NCBI RefSeq assembly: GCF_003253995.1
Contig: NZ_QKZL01000008.1
Span: 1 to 64,000 of the forward strand
Length of the DNA stretch: 64,000 nt
DNA from: Palleronia aestuarii
GTDB taxonomy: Bacteria; Pseudomonadota; Alphaproteobacteria; Rhodobacterales; Rhodobacteraceae
Reading direction: 5' to 3'
Both the position numbers and the translations under genes were made by a program. A model generated the notes under the pieces. That model did not search any database. It worked only from the letters and a program-made list of their open reading frames with translations, and had not been told where the DNA came from. This document shows, piece by piece, positions 17,005 to 27,060 of this stretch. Each line of letters starts with the position of its first letter. The stretch's first letter is position 1.

Positions 17005-18381
17005 ATGAACAAGATATCGAATTCCCTCGCCATCTCGGATCAGGCCCATTCGATCCACCCCTACACGAACATGCGGGCGCATGAGCGCGACGGACCGATG
17101 ATCATCACCCATGGCAAGGGCGTCCATGTCTATGACAGCGAGGGCCGGGAATATATCGAGGGGCTGGGCGGCCTCTGGTCCGTCGCCGTCGGCTTTTCCG
17201 AACCCCGGCTCAGAGAGGCGGCGATGCGTCAGATGGATGCGCTGCCCTACTACCACAGCTTCGCGCACAAGGCGCACGAGCCATCGATCAAGCTTGCCGA
17301 GAAGCTCGCGCACATGTCGCCGGGCGACCTGAACCGGGTGTTCTTCACCAATTCCGGGTCCGAGGCGAACGACACCGTCGTCAAGATGGTCTGGTTCATG
17401 AACAACGCCCTCGGCCGGCCGGAGAAGAAGAAGTTTCTCGCCCGCCTCAAGGGATATCACGGGATCACGGTCGCGGCGGGCTCGCTTACAGGACTGCCGG
17501 CGAACCACAAGGATTTCGATCTGCCGGCGATCCCGGTCACGCACCTGACCTGTCCGCATCACTGGAAGAACGGGCAGGGGGAGTCGGAGGCCGAGTTCAC
17601 CGCGCGTCTGCTGAAGGAGACCGAGGACACGATCCTCGCGGAAGGTCCGGAGACGATCGCCGCCTTCATCGGCGAGCCGGTCATGGGCGCGGGCGGCGTC
17701 ATCACGCCGCCGGAGGGCTACTGGCCGGGCATCGCGGCGCTCTGCAAGAAATACGACATCCTGCTCGTGGCCGACGAGGTGATCAACGGGTTCGGGCGGC
17801 TCGGTACCACGTTCGGGTGCCAACGCTACGATTTCACGCCCGACATCATGGTCGTCTCGAAGCAGCTCACCTCGTCCTACATGCCGCTGGCCGCGATCAT
17901 GGTCAGCGAACAGGTCTACGACGCGATCGCCGACAACACCGAAAAGCTCGGGACGTTCGGGCACGGCTATACCGCGTCGGGTCATCCCGTAGCGACGGCC
18001 GTGGCGCTCGAGAACCTCGCGATCATCGAGGAGCGCGACCTGATCGGCAACGCCGCGCGGATGGGCGAGCTCATGCAGACGCAGCTGAAGGCGCTCGAGG
18101 GAAATCCGATCGTGGGCGAGGTACGGGGCGTCGGTCTCATCGCGGGGATCGAAGTCGGCAAGAAGGACACCGCGGAAGCCATCGGTCCGATGGGTGTCCT
18201 CGCGAAGTCGGTCTACATGAACGCCCAGGAGGAGGGCCTGATCTGCCGCAACGTCTATGACACGGTCGCGCTATGCCCGCCCCTGATCGTGACGGAGGAC
18301 GACATCACCCAGATGGTGGAGCGGCTGACCCGCGCGTTCGACCGCACCGCGGAATGGGCGAAGGCAGAAGGCCACATTTGA
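17005..18381 (+). CDS. Class III PLP aminotransferase (polyamine/omega-amino type)
   Basis: The 458-residue protein is a class III (omega) aminotransferase of the putrescine/beta-alanine:pyruvate type. It shows the family pattern: FFTNSGSEANDTVVK for cofactor binding, LLVADEVINGFGR with the PLP-contacting Asp, and the Schiff-base Lys in VVSKQLTSSYMP at about residue 286. It follows the deacetylase-family gene after 22 bases, so free polyamines released upstream are plausible amine donors. ATG at 17005 is used; the longer reading frame overlaps the preceding gene. Confidence 0.88.
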   Translation: MNKISNSLAISDQAHSIHPYTNMRAHERDGPMIITHGKGVHVYDSEGREYIEGLGGLWSVAVGFSEPRLREAAMRQMDALPYYHSFAHKAHEPSIKLAEKLAHMSPGDLNRVFFTNSGSEANDTVVKMVWFMNNALGRPEKKKFLARLKGYHGITVAAGSLTGLPANHKDFDLPAIPVTHLTCPHHWKNGQGESEAEFTARLLKETEDTILAEGPETIAAFIGEPVMGAGGVITPPEGYWPGIAALCKKYDILLVADEVINGFGRLGTTFGCQRYDFTPDIMVVSKQLTSSYMPLAAIMVSEQVYDAIADNTEKLGTFGHGYTASGHPVATAVALENLAIIEERDLIGNAARMGELMQTQLKALEGNPIVGEVRGVGLIAGIEVGKKDTAEAIGPMGVLAKSVYMNAQEEGLICRNVYDTVALCPPLIVTEDDITQMVERLTRAFDRTAEWAKAEGHI

Positions 18382-19606
18382 CTCTCGCGCCCGATATCGA
18401 TCGATACTGGTCGACGATCGAAGCCTCGGCCCGGATCGGGCCGGGCCGGCCCGGCGGGCTCTCCCGCCTGACCCTGTCGGATGCGGATCGGGACATGCGA
18501 GATCTCTTCGTTTCCTGGTGCCGGGATGCGTCCCTGTCCGTGACGATCGACGCGTGCGGAAACATCTTCGCACGGCGGGACGGCCGCGACCCGGACGCCG
18601 CGCCCGTCATGATCGGCAGCCACCTCGACACGCAGGTCGATGGCGGCCGGTTCGACGGGATCGCGGGCGTTCTGGCGGGGCTCGAGATCGTCCGCCGTCT
18701 CGACGATCTCGACATCGCCACGCATCGCCCGATCGTGGTCGCGAACTGGACGAACGAGGAGGGGGCGCGGTTCTCTCCGCCCATGGTGGCCTCGGGCGCG
18801 TTCGTCGGCGCGCACGATCCCGGTTGGGTCCACGACCTCACGGATGACGACGGCAAGCGGTTCGGAGACGAGCTTGCCGCATCGGCTACCTCGGCGACAC
18901 GCCCTGCGCCGCCGGGCTGATCGACAGCTATTTCGAACTTCATATCGAGCAGGGCCCGATCCTCGATGCCGAGCGGGCCGAGGTGGGGATCGTCACCCAT
19001 GCCTATGACAGTCACGGGATCCGGGCGCGGTTCACGGGCCGGACGGCCCATACCGGCCCCACGCCCATGGAGGCGCGGCAGAACGCCCTCATCGCCGCGG
19101 CGCGTTGGCTCGTCGCGGTCGACGATCTCGGCTGGGCAGAGGCCGCGCAGGACGGCAAGGCGACCGCGGCGAGCCTTCGCGCCTGGCCCAACCGTGCGGG
19201 GATCCTGTCCGATTTCGCGGAGGCCGTCTGCGACGTGCGCCATCCCGATCCCGCCGCGGCGCGGGTCATGCGTGAGACGATGCGGCGAAGCTTGCACGCA
19301 GCCGCGGCCCATGCGGGTTGTACCGCGACGATCGAGGACGAATGGAGCTGGGGCGGGGCGATTTTCGACGCGGACCTCACGGAGCTCTGCCGTCGTCACG
19401 CCGCGCCATATCGCTGGCGCGACATCGCGAGCCAGGCGGGCCACGATGCCTATCACCTCTCCGCGCATTGTCCGACCGCGATGATCTTCACACCCTGCCG
19501 CAACGGGATCACCCACAATCACGAGGAAAGCTGCGACCCCGACGATCTCGCTCCTGGCCTCGCCGTTCTCCTGAACGCGGTGGTCGAGAGAGCCGTCGTC
19601 GCCTGA
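18378..19606 (+). pseudogene. M20-family amidohydrolase (N-carbamoyl amino acid/allantoate type), frameshifted
   Basis: Two adjacent frames together encode one M20 hydrolase of about 409 residues. The first (18378-18920) has the metal-binding GSHLDTQVDGGRFDG and NWTNEEGARF blocks. The second (to 19606) has ELHIEQGPILD, the dimer-domain GRTAHTGPTPM and the QAGHDAYH block. The join is at about 18877-18880, where inserting one base restores a continuous protein, so there is either a real single-base deletion or a sequencing error. The start is TTG at 18378, overlapping the aminotransferase stop as TTGA. Relatives hydrolyse N-carbamoyl-amino acids, ureidoglycolate-like or allantoate substrates; the exact one is unknown here. 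Confidence 0.8.
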
Positions 19607-19698
19607 TCGGGGGCAAGGCCCGAGGATCGTCGCGTCACCACCGGCATTTTCGCATTGCGGAGCGGTCGTGCATGACTAGCATCGGCCCCCATTCGCCG

Positions 19699-19784
19699 GC
19701 GGGCGTGATGGAATGGTAGACATATCAGACTTAAAATCTGTGGGCCGAAAGGCCGTGTGGGTTCGAGTCCCACCGCCCGCACCA
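19699..19784 (+). tRNA. tRNA-Leu (anticodon TAA)
   Basis: A complete class II tRNA is visible. The acceptor stem is GCGGGCG (19699-19705) paired with CGCCCGC (19774-19780), followed by discriminator A and encoded CCA (19782-19784). The anticodon stem CAGA/TCTG encloses CTTAAAA, giving anticodon TAA. The long variable arm GGGCCGAAAGGCC and the T arm GGTTCGAGTCC are typical of leucine tRNAs. It lies between the M20 hydrolase and the helicase gene. Confidence 0.97.
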
Positions 19785-19918
19785 CGCAACTTCACCTCGT
19801 ATCCGTTCTCGCGGACTTGTTGGTGCGGGGGCGAATGATCCTCAGACCCCGGGTGGCGGAATGCCGCGGAACCGCGACGGCGGGTTGCCGTTTGCCCTCC
19901 ATTCCGTGGAGGGCTTAG

Positions 19919-22900
19919 ATGGCAGACATTTCGCCGGCAGGAGGCGAGGCCATCCGGCTTCTCCGCGCCGTCAGGGATCACGAGACGAACCGGGCGATCT
20001 ATGTCGCGCGAAACGCAGAACGTGCGGCGGAAATCTTCCGCTTCCTCTCCGTGATCGCGCCCGATCTCGGTGCCGTTCTTCTGCCCCGCTGGGACTGTCT
20101 CCCCTACGATTGGGCCTCCCCCGGCACCGGTATCATGGGACGCCGCCTCGCCGCGCTTCGCCGGATCGAGGAGGATGGCCCGGTCCTCGTTCTGACCTCG
20201 CCAGCAGGGCTCCTGCAGCGGGTCCTGCCTGCCGATGCGCTCGATCACCGCTCCCTGGCCTGCGGCACAACGTTCGATGTCGACGCCTTTCAGGCCTGGG
20301 CCTTGCGGAACGGGTACGCCCAGGAGGAGCGCGTCGGAGAACCGGGTGATCTGGCGATCCGCGGATCCGTCATCGACATCTTTCCCGCAGCGGCCGACGC
20401 GCCTGTCCGTTTCCATCTCGAGGACGGCAAGATCACGGAGATGAAGTCCTTCGATCCGGTGACGCAGCTCACGGTGGAGACGGTCGATGACGTGCCCGTG
20501 GATCCGGCCACCGAACTGCCTCCTCCCGAGGATGCCGAGGCGGGCTGGCCGCGCGGGGAAGAACACTGGCTGCCCGCGCATCGGGAGGGGCTCGTCCCGC
20601 TGACCGCGTATCTTCCCGACGCGCCCGTCTTCCTCGCGGAGGCGGTGATTTCCCTGGGCGACCGGTTCGTCGGCTCGCTCGCCACGGCCCGGCGAGAGAG
20701 GTCCGACGCCGAGATCGAGGCCGGTACTTCCCGGCGTCCGCTTGAGCCCGATGCGCTCTACCTCGGGCAGGAGGAATGGGAGGCGGTCCGGGATGGCGCG
20801 ACGCCCGTTTCCACCGAGGGACTGGAAGCCGCGCCCGAAATCGCGGCGGAAAGGCGGCCCCGCGCGGCGCTGGGCGAGGCGATGAAGGAGACGCGATGCG
20901 TCCTACTGGCCGGTAGCAACCGCGACGCCAAGCGGATGGCGAGGATGGCAAAACGGTTCGCGGAGGTCGCGGAAGTTTCCGATTGGAAGGCCGCGATGGA
21001 CGTGCCGGCCGGGCAGGCGGCCCTCCTGCGCGCCCCGCTTCATCGGGGGTTCCGCGACGGCGAGCTTCTTGCCCTGACGTCGCGCGATCTTCTTGGGCAC
21101 GCCGCGGAAGAGGCCGGTCAAGCGACCGTGGTGCCGCCCTGGCTCGCGGATGCGCAGGACCTGCATCACGGTGATCTGGTCGTCCACGAGGACGAGGGGC
21201 TTGGCCGGTTCGAGGGGCTCGAGCCCATCGAGGCGGGCGAGGCGCTGCGGCTCGTCTATGCCGACGACAAGTCCTGTCTCGTGCCGCTGCGTGAAGCGGG
21301 GCTCGTCTGGCGCTACGGCCACGATACCGGGGACGTGTCGCTCGACAATCTCGGAAGCGAAAGCTGGAACAAGCGACGGGCACGCTTCGCCCGCAGCGTC
21401 CAGAAGACCGCGGCGGCCCTTGCGGAGCGTGCGGAGGCCCGTGCCCGGGAGACGGCGCCCAAGCTCTCTCCCGAGACGCGGGAAATGAAACCCGTCGCCG
21501 ACAGCTTCCCCCATGCGGAGACGGCCGATCAGAGTGCCGCCATCCGCGCCGTTCTCGACGATCTCGGTTCGGGCAGGCCGATGGACCGCCTCCTCGTCGG
21601 CGATGTCGGCTTCGGCAAGACGGAGGTCGCGATCCGCGCGGCGGCCGCTGCGGCGCTGAGCGGTCACCAGGTTGCGATCATCGCCCCCACGACGGTTCTC
21701 GCGCGGCAGCATGCCACGACGTTTTCGCGGCGGCTCGGCATGGCCGGGCTGAAGATCGCCTCGCTCTCCCGTCTCTCCAGCAAGTCGGAGGCTGATAAGG
21801 TGCGCACGTGCCTCGCGGACGGAACTGTCGATGTCGTGGTCGGCACCCACGCGATCCTCAAGAAAGGAACGGAATTCGCGCGTCTCGGCCTTGTCGTGAT
21901 CGACGAGGAACAGCGCTTCGGCAAGGCCCACAAGAAGGCGCTGCGCGACCTCGCGAGCGGCGTCCATGTCCTGTCGATGACGGCCACGCCGATCCCGCGC
22001 AGCTTGCAGGGGGCGATCGCGGGTCTGCAGGAGTTGAGCCTGCTGACGATCGCGCCCGCGCGACGCCGCCCCGTCCACACCATCGTGACGGAGCGGGCCG
22101 ACGGGTTGATCCGGGACGCCCTGTCACGCGAGCATCGCCGCGGCGGACAGAGTTTCGTGGTCGTCCCCCGGATAGAGGATATCGAGGCGACCGTCGCGTC
22201 CCTGAAAGACCTCGTTCCCAACCTCGACATCCGCATCGCCCACGGCAAGCTCCCGGCCCGCGAGATCGACGAGACGATGACGGGGTTCGCCGAAGGGCGG
22301 GGCGACGTGCTTCTGGCCACGAGCCTTATCGAATCCGGGCTCGACGTGCCGCGCGCCAACACGATGGTGGTGCTCCGTCCCGATCTTCTCGGCCTTGCCC
22401 AACTCCATCAGCTCCGGGGGCGTGTGGGCCGCAGCGAGCGGCAGGCGCATTGCTGGCTGCTCGTCGATCCCGACGAGGAGGTGACGGAGGAAACCCGTTC
22501 TCGGCTCGAGACCTTCGAGGCGGAGGACGGGCTCGGGGCGGGCTTCGCTCTGTCGGTGGCCGATCTCGACCGGCGCGGCGCGGGCGATCTCTTCGGCGAT
22601 GCGCAAAGTGGGCATGAGGCCCGGATCGGTCCGGCGCTCCATGCGGAGATGCTGGCCTCGGCGCTGCGGCAGGCGCGTGGCGAAGACGATCCGCGTCCGC
22701 CGGACCTGACGCTGCCGGACGTGGCCCGTCTGCCCGCCGAGTACGTCCCGCGGGAGGACGTTCGCGCAAGCCTCTATGTGAGGATCGCCCGCGCGCGGAC
22801 GTCGGACGAGGCGGATCGGCTCGCCGACGAGATCGAAGACCGGTTCGGGCCGTTGCCGAAGGAGGCGGCGATCCTGCTCGAACATGCCGCGATCCGCATC

Positions 22901-23101
22901 CGCGCGTCTGCGCTCGGCGTCTCGGCAATTTCGGCCGGACCGAAAGCCGTGGCGCTGGACTATGCCGAGAGCAGACGACCCGAGAGCGTGCCGAAGGGTT
23001 TCGAGGTCTCTGGCGACCGGGTCGTCGTTCCGGTCGAAGGCGACGACGAGGATGCGCTTTCCCGCATGTCGAGCGCCCTCGAGGGCCTCGATCCGGATTG
23101 A
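19919..23101 (+). CDS. Mfd-like DEAD/DEAH helicase (transcription-repair coupling factor paralogue)
   Basis: The 1060-residue protein has Mfd architecture: a UvrB-like N-terminal module, an RNA-polymerase-interacting domain (about 420-470, DLHHGDLVVHEDEGLGRF), a RecG-like motor with Walker A GDVGFGKTE near 560 and DEEQ box near 661, and a C-terminal TRCF domain (about 940-1040). Canonical Mfd is usually about 1150 residues and has the tighter block GDYVVHxxHGIGRY. Here the protein is shorter and those positions are altered. I therefore favour the second, Mfd-like helicase common in alphaproteobacteria over the housekeeping Mfd, though it could be the only copy. Start ATG 19919 has GGAGGG 5 bases upstream. 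Confidence 0.85.
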   Translation: MADISPAGGEAIRLLRAVRDHETNRAIYVARNAERAAEIFRFLSVIAPDLGAVLLPRWDCLPYDWASPGTGIMGRRLAALRRIEEDGPVLVLTSPAGLLQRVLPADALDHRSLACGTTFDVDAFQAWALRNGYAQEERVGEPGDLAIRGSVIDIFPAAADAPVRFHLEDGKITEMKSFDPVTQLTVETVDDVPVDPATELPPPEDAEAGWPRGEEHWLPAHREGLVPLTAYLPDAPVFLAEAVISLGDRFVGSLATARRERSDAEIEAGTSRRPLEPDALYLGQEEWEAVRDGATPVSTEGLEAAPEIAAERRPRAALGEAMKETRCVLLAGSNRDAKRMARMAKRFAEVAEVSDWKAAMDVPAGQAALLRAPLHRGFRDGELLALTSRDLLGHAAEEAGQATVVPPWLADAQDLHHGDLVVHEDEGLGRFEGLEPIEAGEALRLVYADDKSCLVPLREAGLVWRYGHDTGDVSLDNLGSESWNKRRARFARSVQKTAAALAERAEARARETAPKLSPETREMKPVADSFPHAETADQSAAIRAVLDDLGSGRPMDRLLVGDVGFGKTEVAIRAAAAAALSGHQVAIIAPTTVLARQHATTFSRRLGMAGLKIASLSRLSSKSEADKVRTCLADGTVDVVVGTHAILKKGTEFARLGLVVIDEEQRFGKAHKKALRDLASGVHVLSMTATPIPRSLQGAIAGLQELSLLTIAPARRRPVHTIVTERADGLIRDALSREHRRGGQSFVVVPRIEDIEATVASLKDLVPNLDIRIAHGKLPAREIDETMTGFAEGRGDVLLATSLIESGLDVPRANTMVVLRPDLLGLAQLHQLRGRVGRSERQAHCWLLVDPDEEVTEETRSRLETFEAEDGLGAGFALSVADLDRRGAGDLFGDAQSGHEARIGPALHAEMLASALRQARGEDDPRPPDLTLPDVARLPAEYVPREDVRASLYVRIARARTSDEADRLADEIEDRFGPLPKEAAILLEHAAIRIRASALGVSAISAGPKAVALDYAESRRPESVPKGFEVSGDRVVVPVEGDDEDALSRMSSALEGLDPD

Positions 23102-23104
23102 GAC

Positions 23105-23127
23105 CTCCGCCGAGCTTTCAGGCGGAG
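23105..23127. terminator. Hairpin between convergent genes
   Basis: CTCCGCC and GGCGGAG form a 7-bp stem with a 9-base loop. The hairpin spans the gap between the helicase stop (23101) and the oppositely oriented amine oxidase stop (23118). There is no U tract on either side, so it may only assist termination in both directions. Confidence 0.4.
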
Positions 23128-24485
23128 ATTGCGAGCGCGTTCGGTGCCGCCACCTCCGCTGCGGCGCGCTGGCCCGAGCGGATCGCGCCCTCGACATACC
23201 CCGTCCAGACATCGGACGTTTCCGTCCCCGCCCAGTGGATGGGCCCCACCGGGGCGCTTAGATGCGCCCCGTAGGACGAGAGCACCCCGGGTGGCGCAAA
23301 GGCGCCGTAGCACCCCCGCGACCATTCTTCCGCACGCCAGTCCTGATCGAGATAGGCGAGCGGCGTCCGCGCCTGCTCCCCCAGGTGTGCCACGAGGACG
23401 TCGATCACGATGCGGCTGCGCTCGCGGCGCGTCATGTCGGCATGGCGGATCGCCTCGTCCCCGTCGAAGAACCCGACGAGAAGGCCCCGCTTCTGTCCGG
23501 GAGGAGAGACGTCCATGATCGGCGTCGCTGGCGCCTCGTCACTCAGGATCGTGCCGTTGAGCCCGGCCTCGCGCCAGAACGGGCGGTCGTACATGACCCA
23601 GAACTTCAGGGCCGATCCCATCACCAGACGGTCATGCAGCGCCATCTTCGCGCGGGGAAGCTCGGGGGTGAAGGTGATCGTGTCGAGCATCGTGGGCGGA
23701 ACGGTGACGATCGCGTTGCGCGCGGTCCAGGATCGCGCGCCACTCCGGGCCGTTACGTGGCCGGGGCCCCATTCGATCGCATCGATGGGTGACCTCAGGT
23801 GCACGCGCTGACCGAGATCGGCCGCCATCATCCGGCTGAGCTGATGAAGCCCGCCGTGGAAGAGGAGGTTCTGCGCACCTCCCTCGTCGGCGGAGATGAG
23901 CACATCGAGCCCTCCCGCCGATTTCAGGTAGTGCAGGAAGAAGAGGAGCGAGATCTGCGAGGGTTCCGCACAGAAGAGCGTCGCCGTGACCGTACGGAAC
24001 GCGCTCCGCAGCAGGCGATTGCCGATATTCTCGCGGATCCAGCTGTCCACCGTGGTTGCATCGAGCCGCGCCGCATCGGGGTGCGCCCAGGGCCTTGCAC
24101 AATCCAGAGGCTCCATGAGGCGCCCGAGATGACGCCGCGCGAGGAGATAGCCGATGCCGCCCCGAAGACCGAGAAGCGGGCCCAGTTCCTCGCGCTGACC
24201 AAGGCGCTGGCGTCCGCCGAACTGGAAGATCGCCTTGCCGTCGAGATACGTGGGATACGTGCGAACGCGGCGGGTTTCGGCGAGCCGGGCGAGTTCGGTC
24301 TGGGACGGCGCCATCCACATGCCGCCGAGATCGACAGGCAGGTCGCCGAGCATTCCGCGCTTTGTCCGCCCACCCACGCGATCACGCGCCTCGAGCACGA
24401 CGAATGAGCCATCGCCGCGTTTCTCGAGCGTCTCCGCGGCGGACAGTCCGGCAAATCCGGCGCCGATGATCAGCGTTCCGAGCAT
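23118..24485 (-). CDS. Flavin monoamine oxidase-family protein
   Basis: The 455-residue protein is an FAD-dependent amine oxidase-like flavoprotein. The N-terminal dinucleotide-binding motif is IIGAGFAGLSAAETLE, followed by GGRTKRG and GGMWM. The C-terminal flavin contact is HWAGTETSDVWTGYVEGAI. No signal peptide or membrane helix is seen, so it is cytoplasmic. The substrate (an amine or amino acid) cannot be read from sequence. It stands alone, convergent with the helicase. ATG at 24485 sits directly before the Rossmann strand, as in relatives. Confidence 0.88.
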   Translation of the reverse strand: MLGTLIIGAGFAGLSAAETLEKRGDGSFVVLEARDRVGGRTKRGMLGDLPVDLGGMWMAPSQTELARLAETRRVRTYPTYLDGKAIFQFGGRQRLGQREELGPLLGLRGGIGYLLARRHLGRLMEPLDCARPWAHPDAARLDATTVDSWIRENIGNRLLRSAFRTVTATLFCAEPSQISLLFFLHYLKSAGGLDVLISADEGGAQNLLFHGGLHQLSRMMAADLGQRVHLRSPIDAIEWGPGHVTARSGARSWTARNAIVTVPPTMLDTITFTPELPRAKMALHDRLVMGSALKFWVMYDRPFWREAGLNGTILSDEAPATPIMDVSPPGQKRGLLVGFFDGDEAIRHADMTRRERSRIVIDVLVAHLGEQARTPLAYLDQDWRAEEWSRGCYGAFAPPGVLSSYGAHLSAPVGPIHWAGTETSDVWTGYVEGAIRSGQRAAAEVAAPNALAISA

Positions 24486-25019
24486 GATGCCTCCTCCATC
24501 GTTGCCGGGCGCCGGACCGGCCCCTTGGGTGCGATCGCCTCGCGGGAGCTGCCGTATCCGCGAAACCCCTAGTATATCGCGCCTTTGGGACATCCGCCCC
24601 GCCGTGTCGAGATCCGATCGGGCCCCGAATCGTGGCGCTCTCGAAAGGCTATTCTAATAGAGCCCGCAAGGATTCGGACGTCGCATGCCGAAAGGCGGCG
24701 TCGGATTGCCAATTTCCCTTCGCTGACCGCACATTCGGGCGCCATGTTGCGTGAAGTTTGGACCGATCAAGCCGGATCCCGCGGGCCTGCCCCTTCCCCG
24801 AGCGGTACGCTCCACGCCGTTCGCCCCGCTGCACGGAAGATTACAGCGAGCGAGGCGGATTGCGAAGGATAACGGAATCGGCCGATCCTGCCGTGCGACC
24901 GGGATCGGCAGACCGGTCGGATGAAAGATGACAACCGGCCCCGGACAAGTCGGCGGGACACACTACTTGCCGTTTCAGGACCGGCCGCGGCCCTGCGGCG
25001 CAAAATGACGGAACGAAGA
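24486..25019. other. 534-base gap between amine oxidase and treZ
   Basis: The gap lies between divergent genes and must hold both promoters. I find no convincing gene, RNA or repeat in it. An in-frame upstream extension of treZ starts at 24921 but lacks protein-like composition and a binding site. CCTAGTATATCG at about 24570 is the only AT-rich -10-like patch for the minus-strand gene. No EcfG-type GGAAC element was recognised, although trehalose genes are often stress controlled. Confidence 0.4.
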
Positions 25020-26921
25020 ATGACACCGAGCGACACCGATCTGCAGACATCCGGGAACGAGGCGACCGCGGAGGCGGGCGGCGAGCAGAGGGAACACCTT
25101 CCCGCCTGGGGCGCCGTTCCGCTCGACGGGGGAAAGGTGAGGTTCCGCCTCTGGGCGCCGGACATCGCGGCCGCCGGAGGGACGCTGAAACTTCGTCTCA
25201 ACGACAGCACGCTCGACATGGAGGCGGAGGAGGGGGGCTGGTTCTCCCTTGCCACCGATGCCGCACCCGGGGATGCCTACCAGTATCTCCTCCCTGGCGA
25301 AACCGACGGGGACGGGCTGGCGGTCCCCGATCCGGCGTCCCGCGCACAGGCGGGCGACGTGCACGGTCCCTCCATCGTGACGGCTCCCGGGCGATACGAG
25401 TGGCGTGCCGAATGGTCGGGTCGCCCCTGGGAAGAAGCGGTCATCTACGAGTTCCACATCGGCACCTTCACCGACGAGGGGACGTTCCGCGCGGCGATCG
25501 AACGGCTCGACCACGTCGCGGCCGCAGGCTTCACCGCCATCGAGATCATGCCGGTGGCACAGTTCGCCGGAACGCGCGGCTGGGGCTACGACGGCGTGCT
25601 CCTCTATGCACCGCACTCGGCCTATGGTCGTCCCGACGATCTTCGCGCGCTCGTGGACGCGGCGCATGAGCGGGGGCTCATGGTTCTACTCGACGTCGTC
25701 TACAATCATTTCGGCCCGTCCGGGAATTACCTCAACGCCTACGCCACGGACTTCTTCCATTCGGAGCGGCAGACGCCCTGGGGCGACGCGATCGCCTACG
25801 ACCGGCCTGCCGTCCGGCGGTTCGTGATCGACAACGTCCTCTACTGGCTCGAGGAATTCCGCCTCGACGGCCTGCGGTTCGACGCCATCGACCACGTCGA
25901 CGATCCGTCCGACCCGGAAATCCTCGTCGAGGCGGCACGGGAGGTCCGGGCGCGCATCACGGATCGCCCGATTCACCTGACGACGGAGGACAATCGCAAC
26001 ATCACGCGGCTTCACGAGCGTGGCCCCGACAATTCCGTCCCGCTCTTCACCGGCGAATGGAACGACGACCTGCACAACGTGGCCCATGTCGTCGCGACGA
26101 ACGAATCCGAAGGGTATTACGTTGATTTCGCCTCGCACCGTTGGGAGTATCTCGCGCGGGCGCTGGCCGAAGGTTTCGCCTATACCGGGCAGGTTTCGCC
26201 CCAGACGGGCGAGGAACGTGGCGTTCCTTCTGCGCATCTCCCGCCGGTGGCCTTCGTCGATTTCCTCCAGAACCACGACCAGATCGGAAACCGCGCTTTC
26301 GGAGAGCGTCTGCCGGCGCTCGCGAGCGAATGGCGCGTCGAACTCCTCACGTCCATGCTGCTTCTTTCCCCGCATATTCCGCTGATGTTCATGGGCGAGG
26401 AATACGGGGAGGAACGGCCGTTCTGTTTCTTCGCCGATTTCGAGGGGGAACTCGCGGAGAGCGTAACCGAGGGGCGCCGTCGCGAATTCGCCGATTTCGA
26501 CGCGTTCTCCTCGACCGGGATTCATCACGTCCCCGATCCGATCTCGCCCTCGACCTTCGAGGCGTCGAAGCTCGACTGGTCCCGCGTCGGGACCGAGGAT
26601 GGACGCGCCGTGCTCGACCGGGTCGGCAGGCTGCTCGATCTGAGACGCACCCATATCTTGCCGCATCTCGCGGCAACCGGGGGAAATTGCGGACGCATCC
26701 TGCGCATGGAGAACGGCGCCATTGCCATCGACTGGCACCTCGGAAAGGATGCCGCGGTCATCCTGCAGCTGCGCGCCAACTTCTCCGACGAGCCGGTCGA
26801 CTTGCCCGCGGCGGAAGGCGAGCTCATCCACCGCGTGCAGGATCAGGAGCACGGCGTCGGCGACACGATCGGCTCCCCGCATTCGGCGCTGCATTTCGTG
26901 AAGAACCAGCATATGACCTGA
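25020..26921 (+). CDS. treZ: Malto-oligosyltrehalose trehalohydrolase
   Basis: TreZ releases trehalose from maltooligosyl-trehalose, the second step of the TreY/TreZ route from glycogen. The 633-residue GH13 enzyme has an N-terminal carbohydrate-binding-like domain (RFRLWAPDIA) and a barrel with LLDVVYNHFG, the nucleophile in LRFDAIDHV (about residue 290), the general acid in TTEDNRN (about 321) and the third carboxylate in QNHDQIGNR (about 418). No treY is seen in the window, so the partner must be elsewhere. The start could be ATG 25020 or ATG 25005; neither has a strong ribosome site. Confidence 0.9.
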   Translation: MTPSDTDLQTSGNEATAEAGGEQREHLPAWGAVPLDGGKVRFRLWAPDIAAAGGTLKLRLNDSTLDMEAEEGGWFSLATDAAPGDAYQYLLPGETDGDGLAVPDPASRAQAGDVHGPSIVTAPGRYEWRAEWSGRPWEEAVIYEFHIGTFTDEGTFRAAIERLDHVAAAGFTAIEIMPVAQFAGTRGWGYDGVLLYAPHSAYGRPDDLRALVDAAHERGLMVLLDVVYNHFGPSGNYLNAYATDFFHSERQTPWGDAIAYDRPAVRRFVIDNVLYWLEEFRLDGLRFDAIDHVDDPSDPEILVEAAREVRARITDRPIHLTTEDNRNITRLHERGPDNSVPLFTGEWNDDLHNVAHVVATNESEGYYVDFASHRWEYLARALAEGFAYTGQVSPQTGEERGVPSAHLPPVAFVDFLQNHDQIGNRAFGERLPALASEWRVELLTSMLLLSPHIPLMFMGEEYGEERPFCFFADFEGELAESVTEGRRREFADFDAFSSTGIHHVPDPISPSTFEASKLDWSRVGTEDGRAVLDRVGRLLDLRRTHILPHLAATGGNCGRILRMENGAIAIDWHLGKDAAVILQLRANFSDEPVDLPAAEGELIHRVQDQEHGVGDTIGSPHSALHFVKNQHMT

Positions 26922-26939
26922 TGCCCCATGTCGAGCCGA

Positions 26940-26964
26940 GCGATCCCGCCACGGGCGGGGTCGC
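26940..26964 (+). terminator. Strong hairpin after treZ
   Basis: GCGATCCCGCC pairs with GGCGGGGTCGC (11 bp, one G-T pair) around the three-base loop ACG, 19 bases after the treZ stop. No U run follows, so it may be a Rho-assisted or RNA-stabilising hairpin between two convergent genes. Confidence 0.5.
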
Positions 26965-27060
26965 ATCGCGGATCGTCGGGGTAAGGCTCCAGTACAATCC
27001 GTCGGTTACCGAGATCCGAGAAGCAAGATTATGTTGAATTTATCCGTGATGTCTTGAGCT

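Noticed and set aside
19919-23101. Housekeeping mfd without qualification
   Set aside because: Length and the altered polymerase-binding block fit the paralogue better, so no gene symbol was assigned.
24921-25019. N-terminal extension of treZ
   Set aside because: The 33 additional codons lack family similarity and a ribosome site; starts at 25005 or 25020 fit better.
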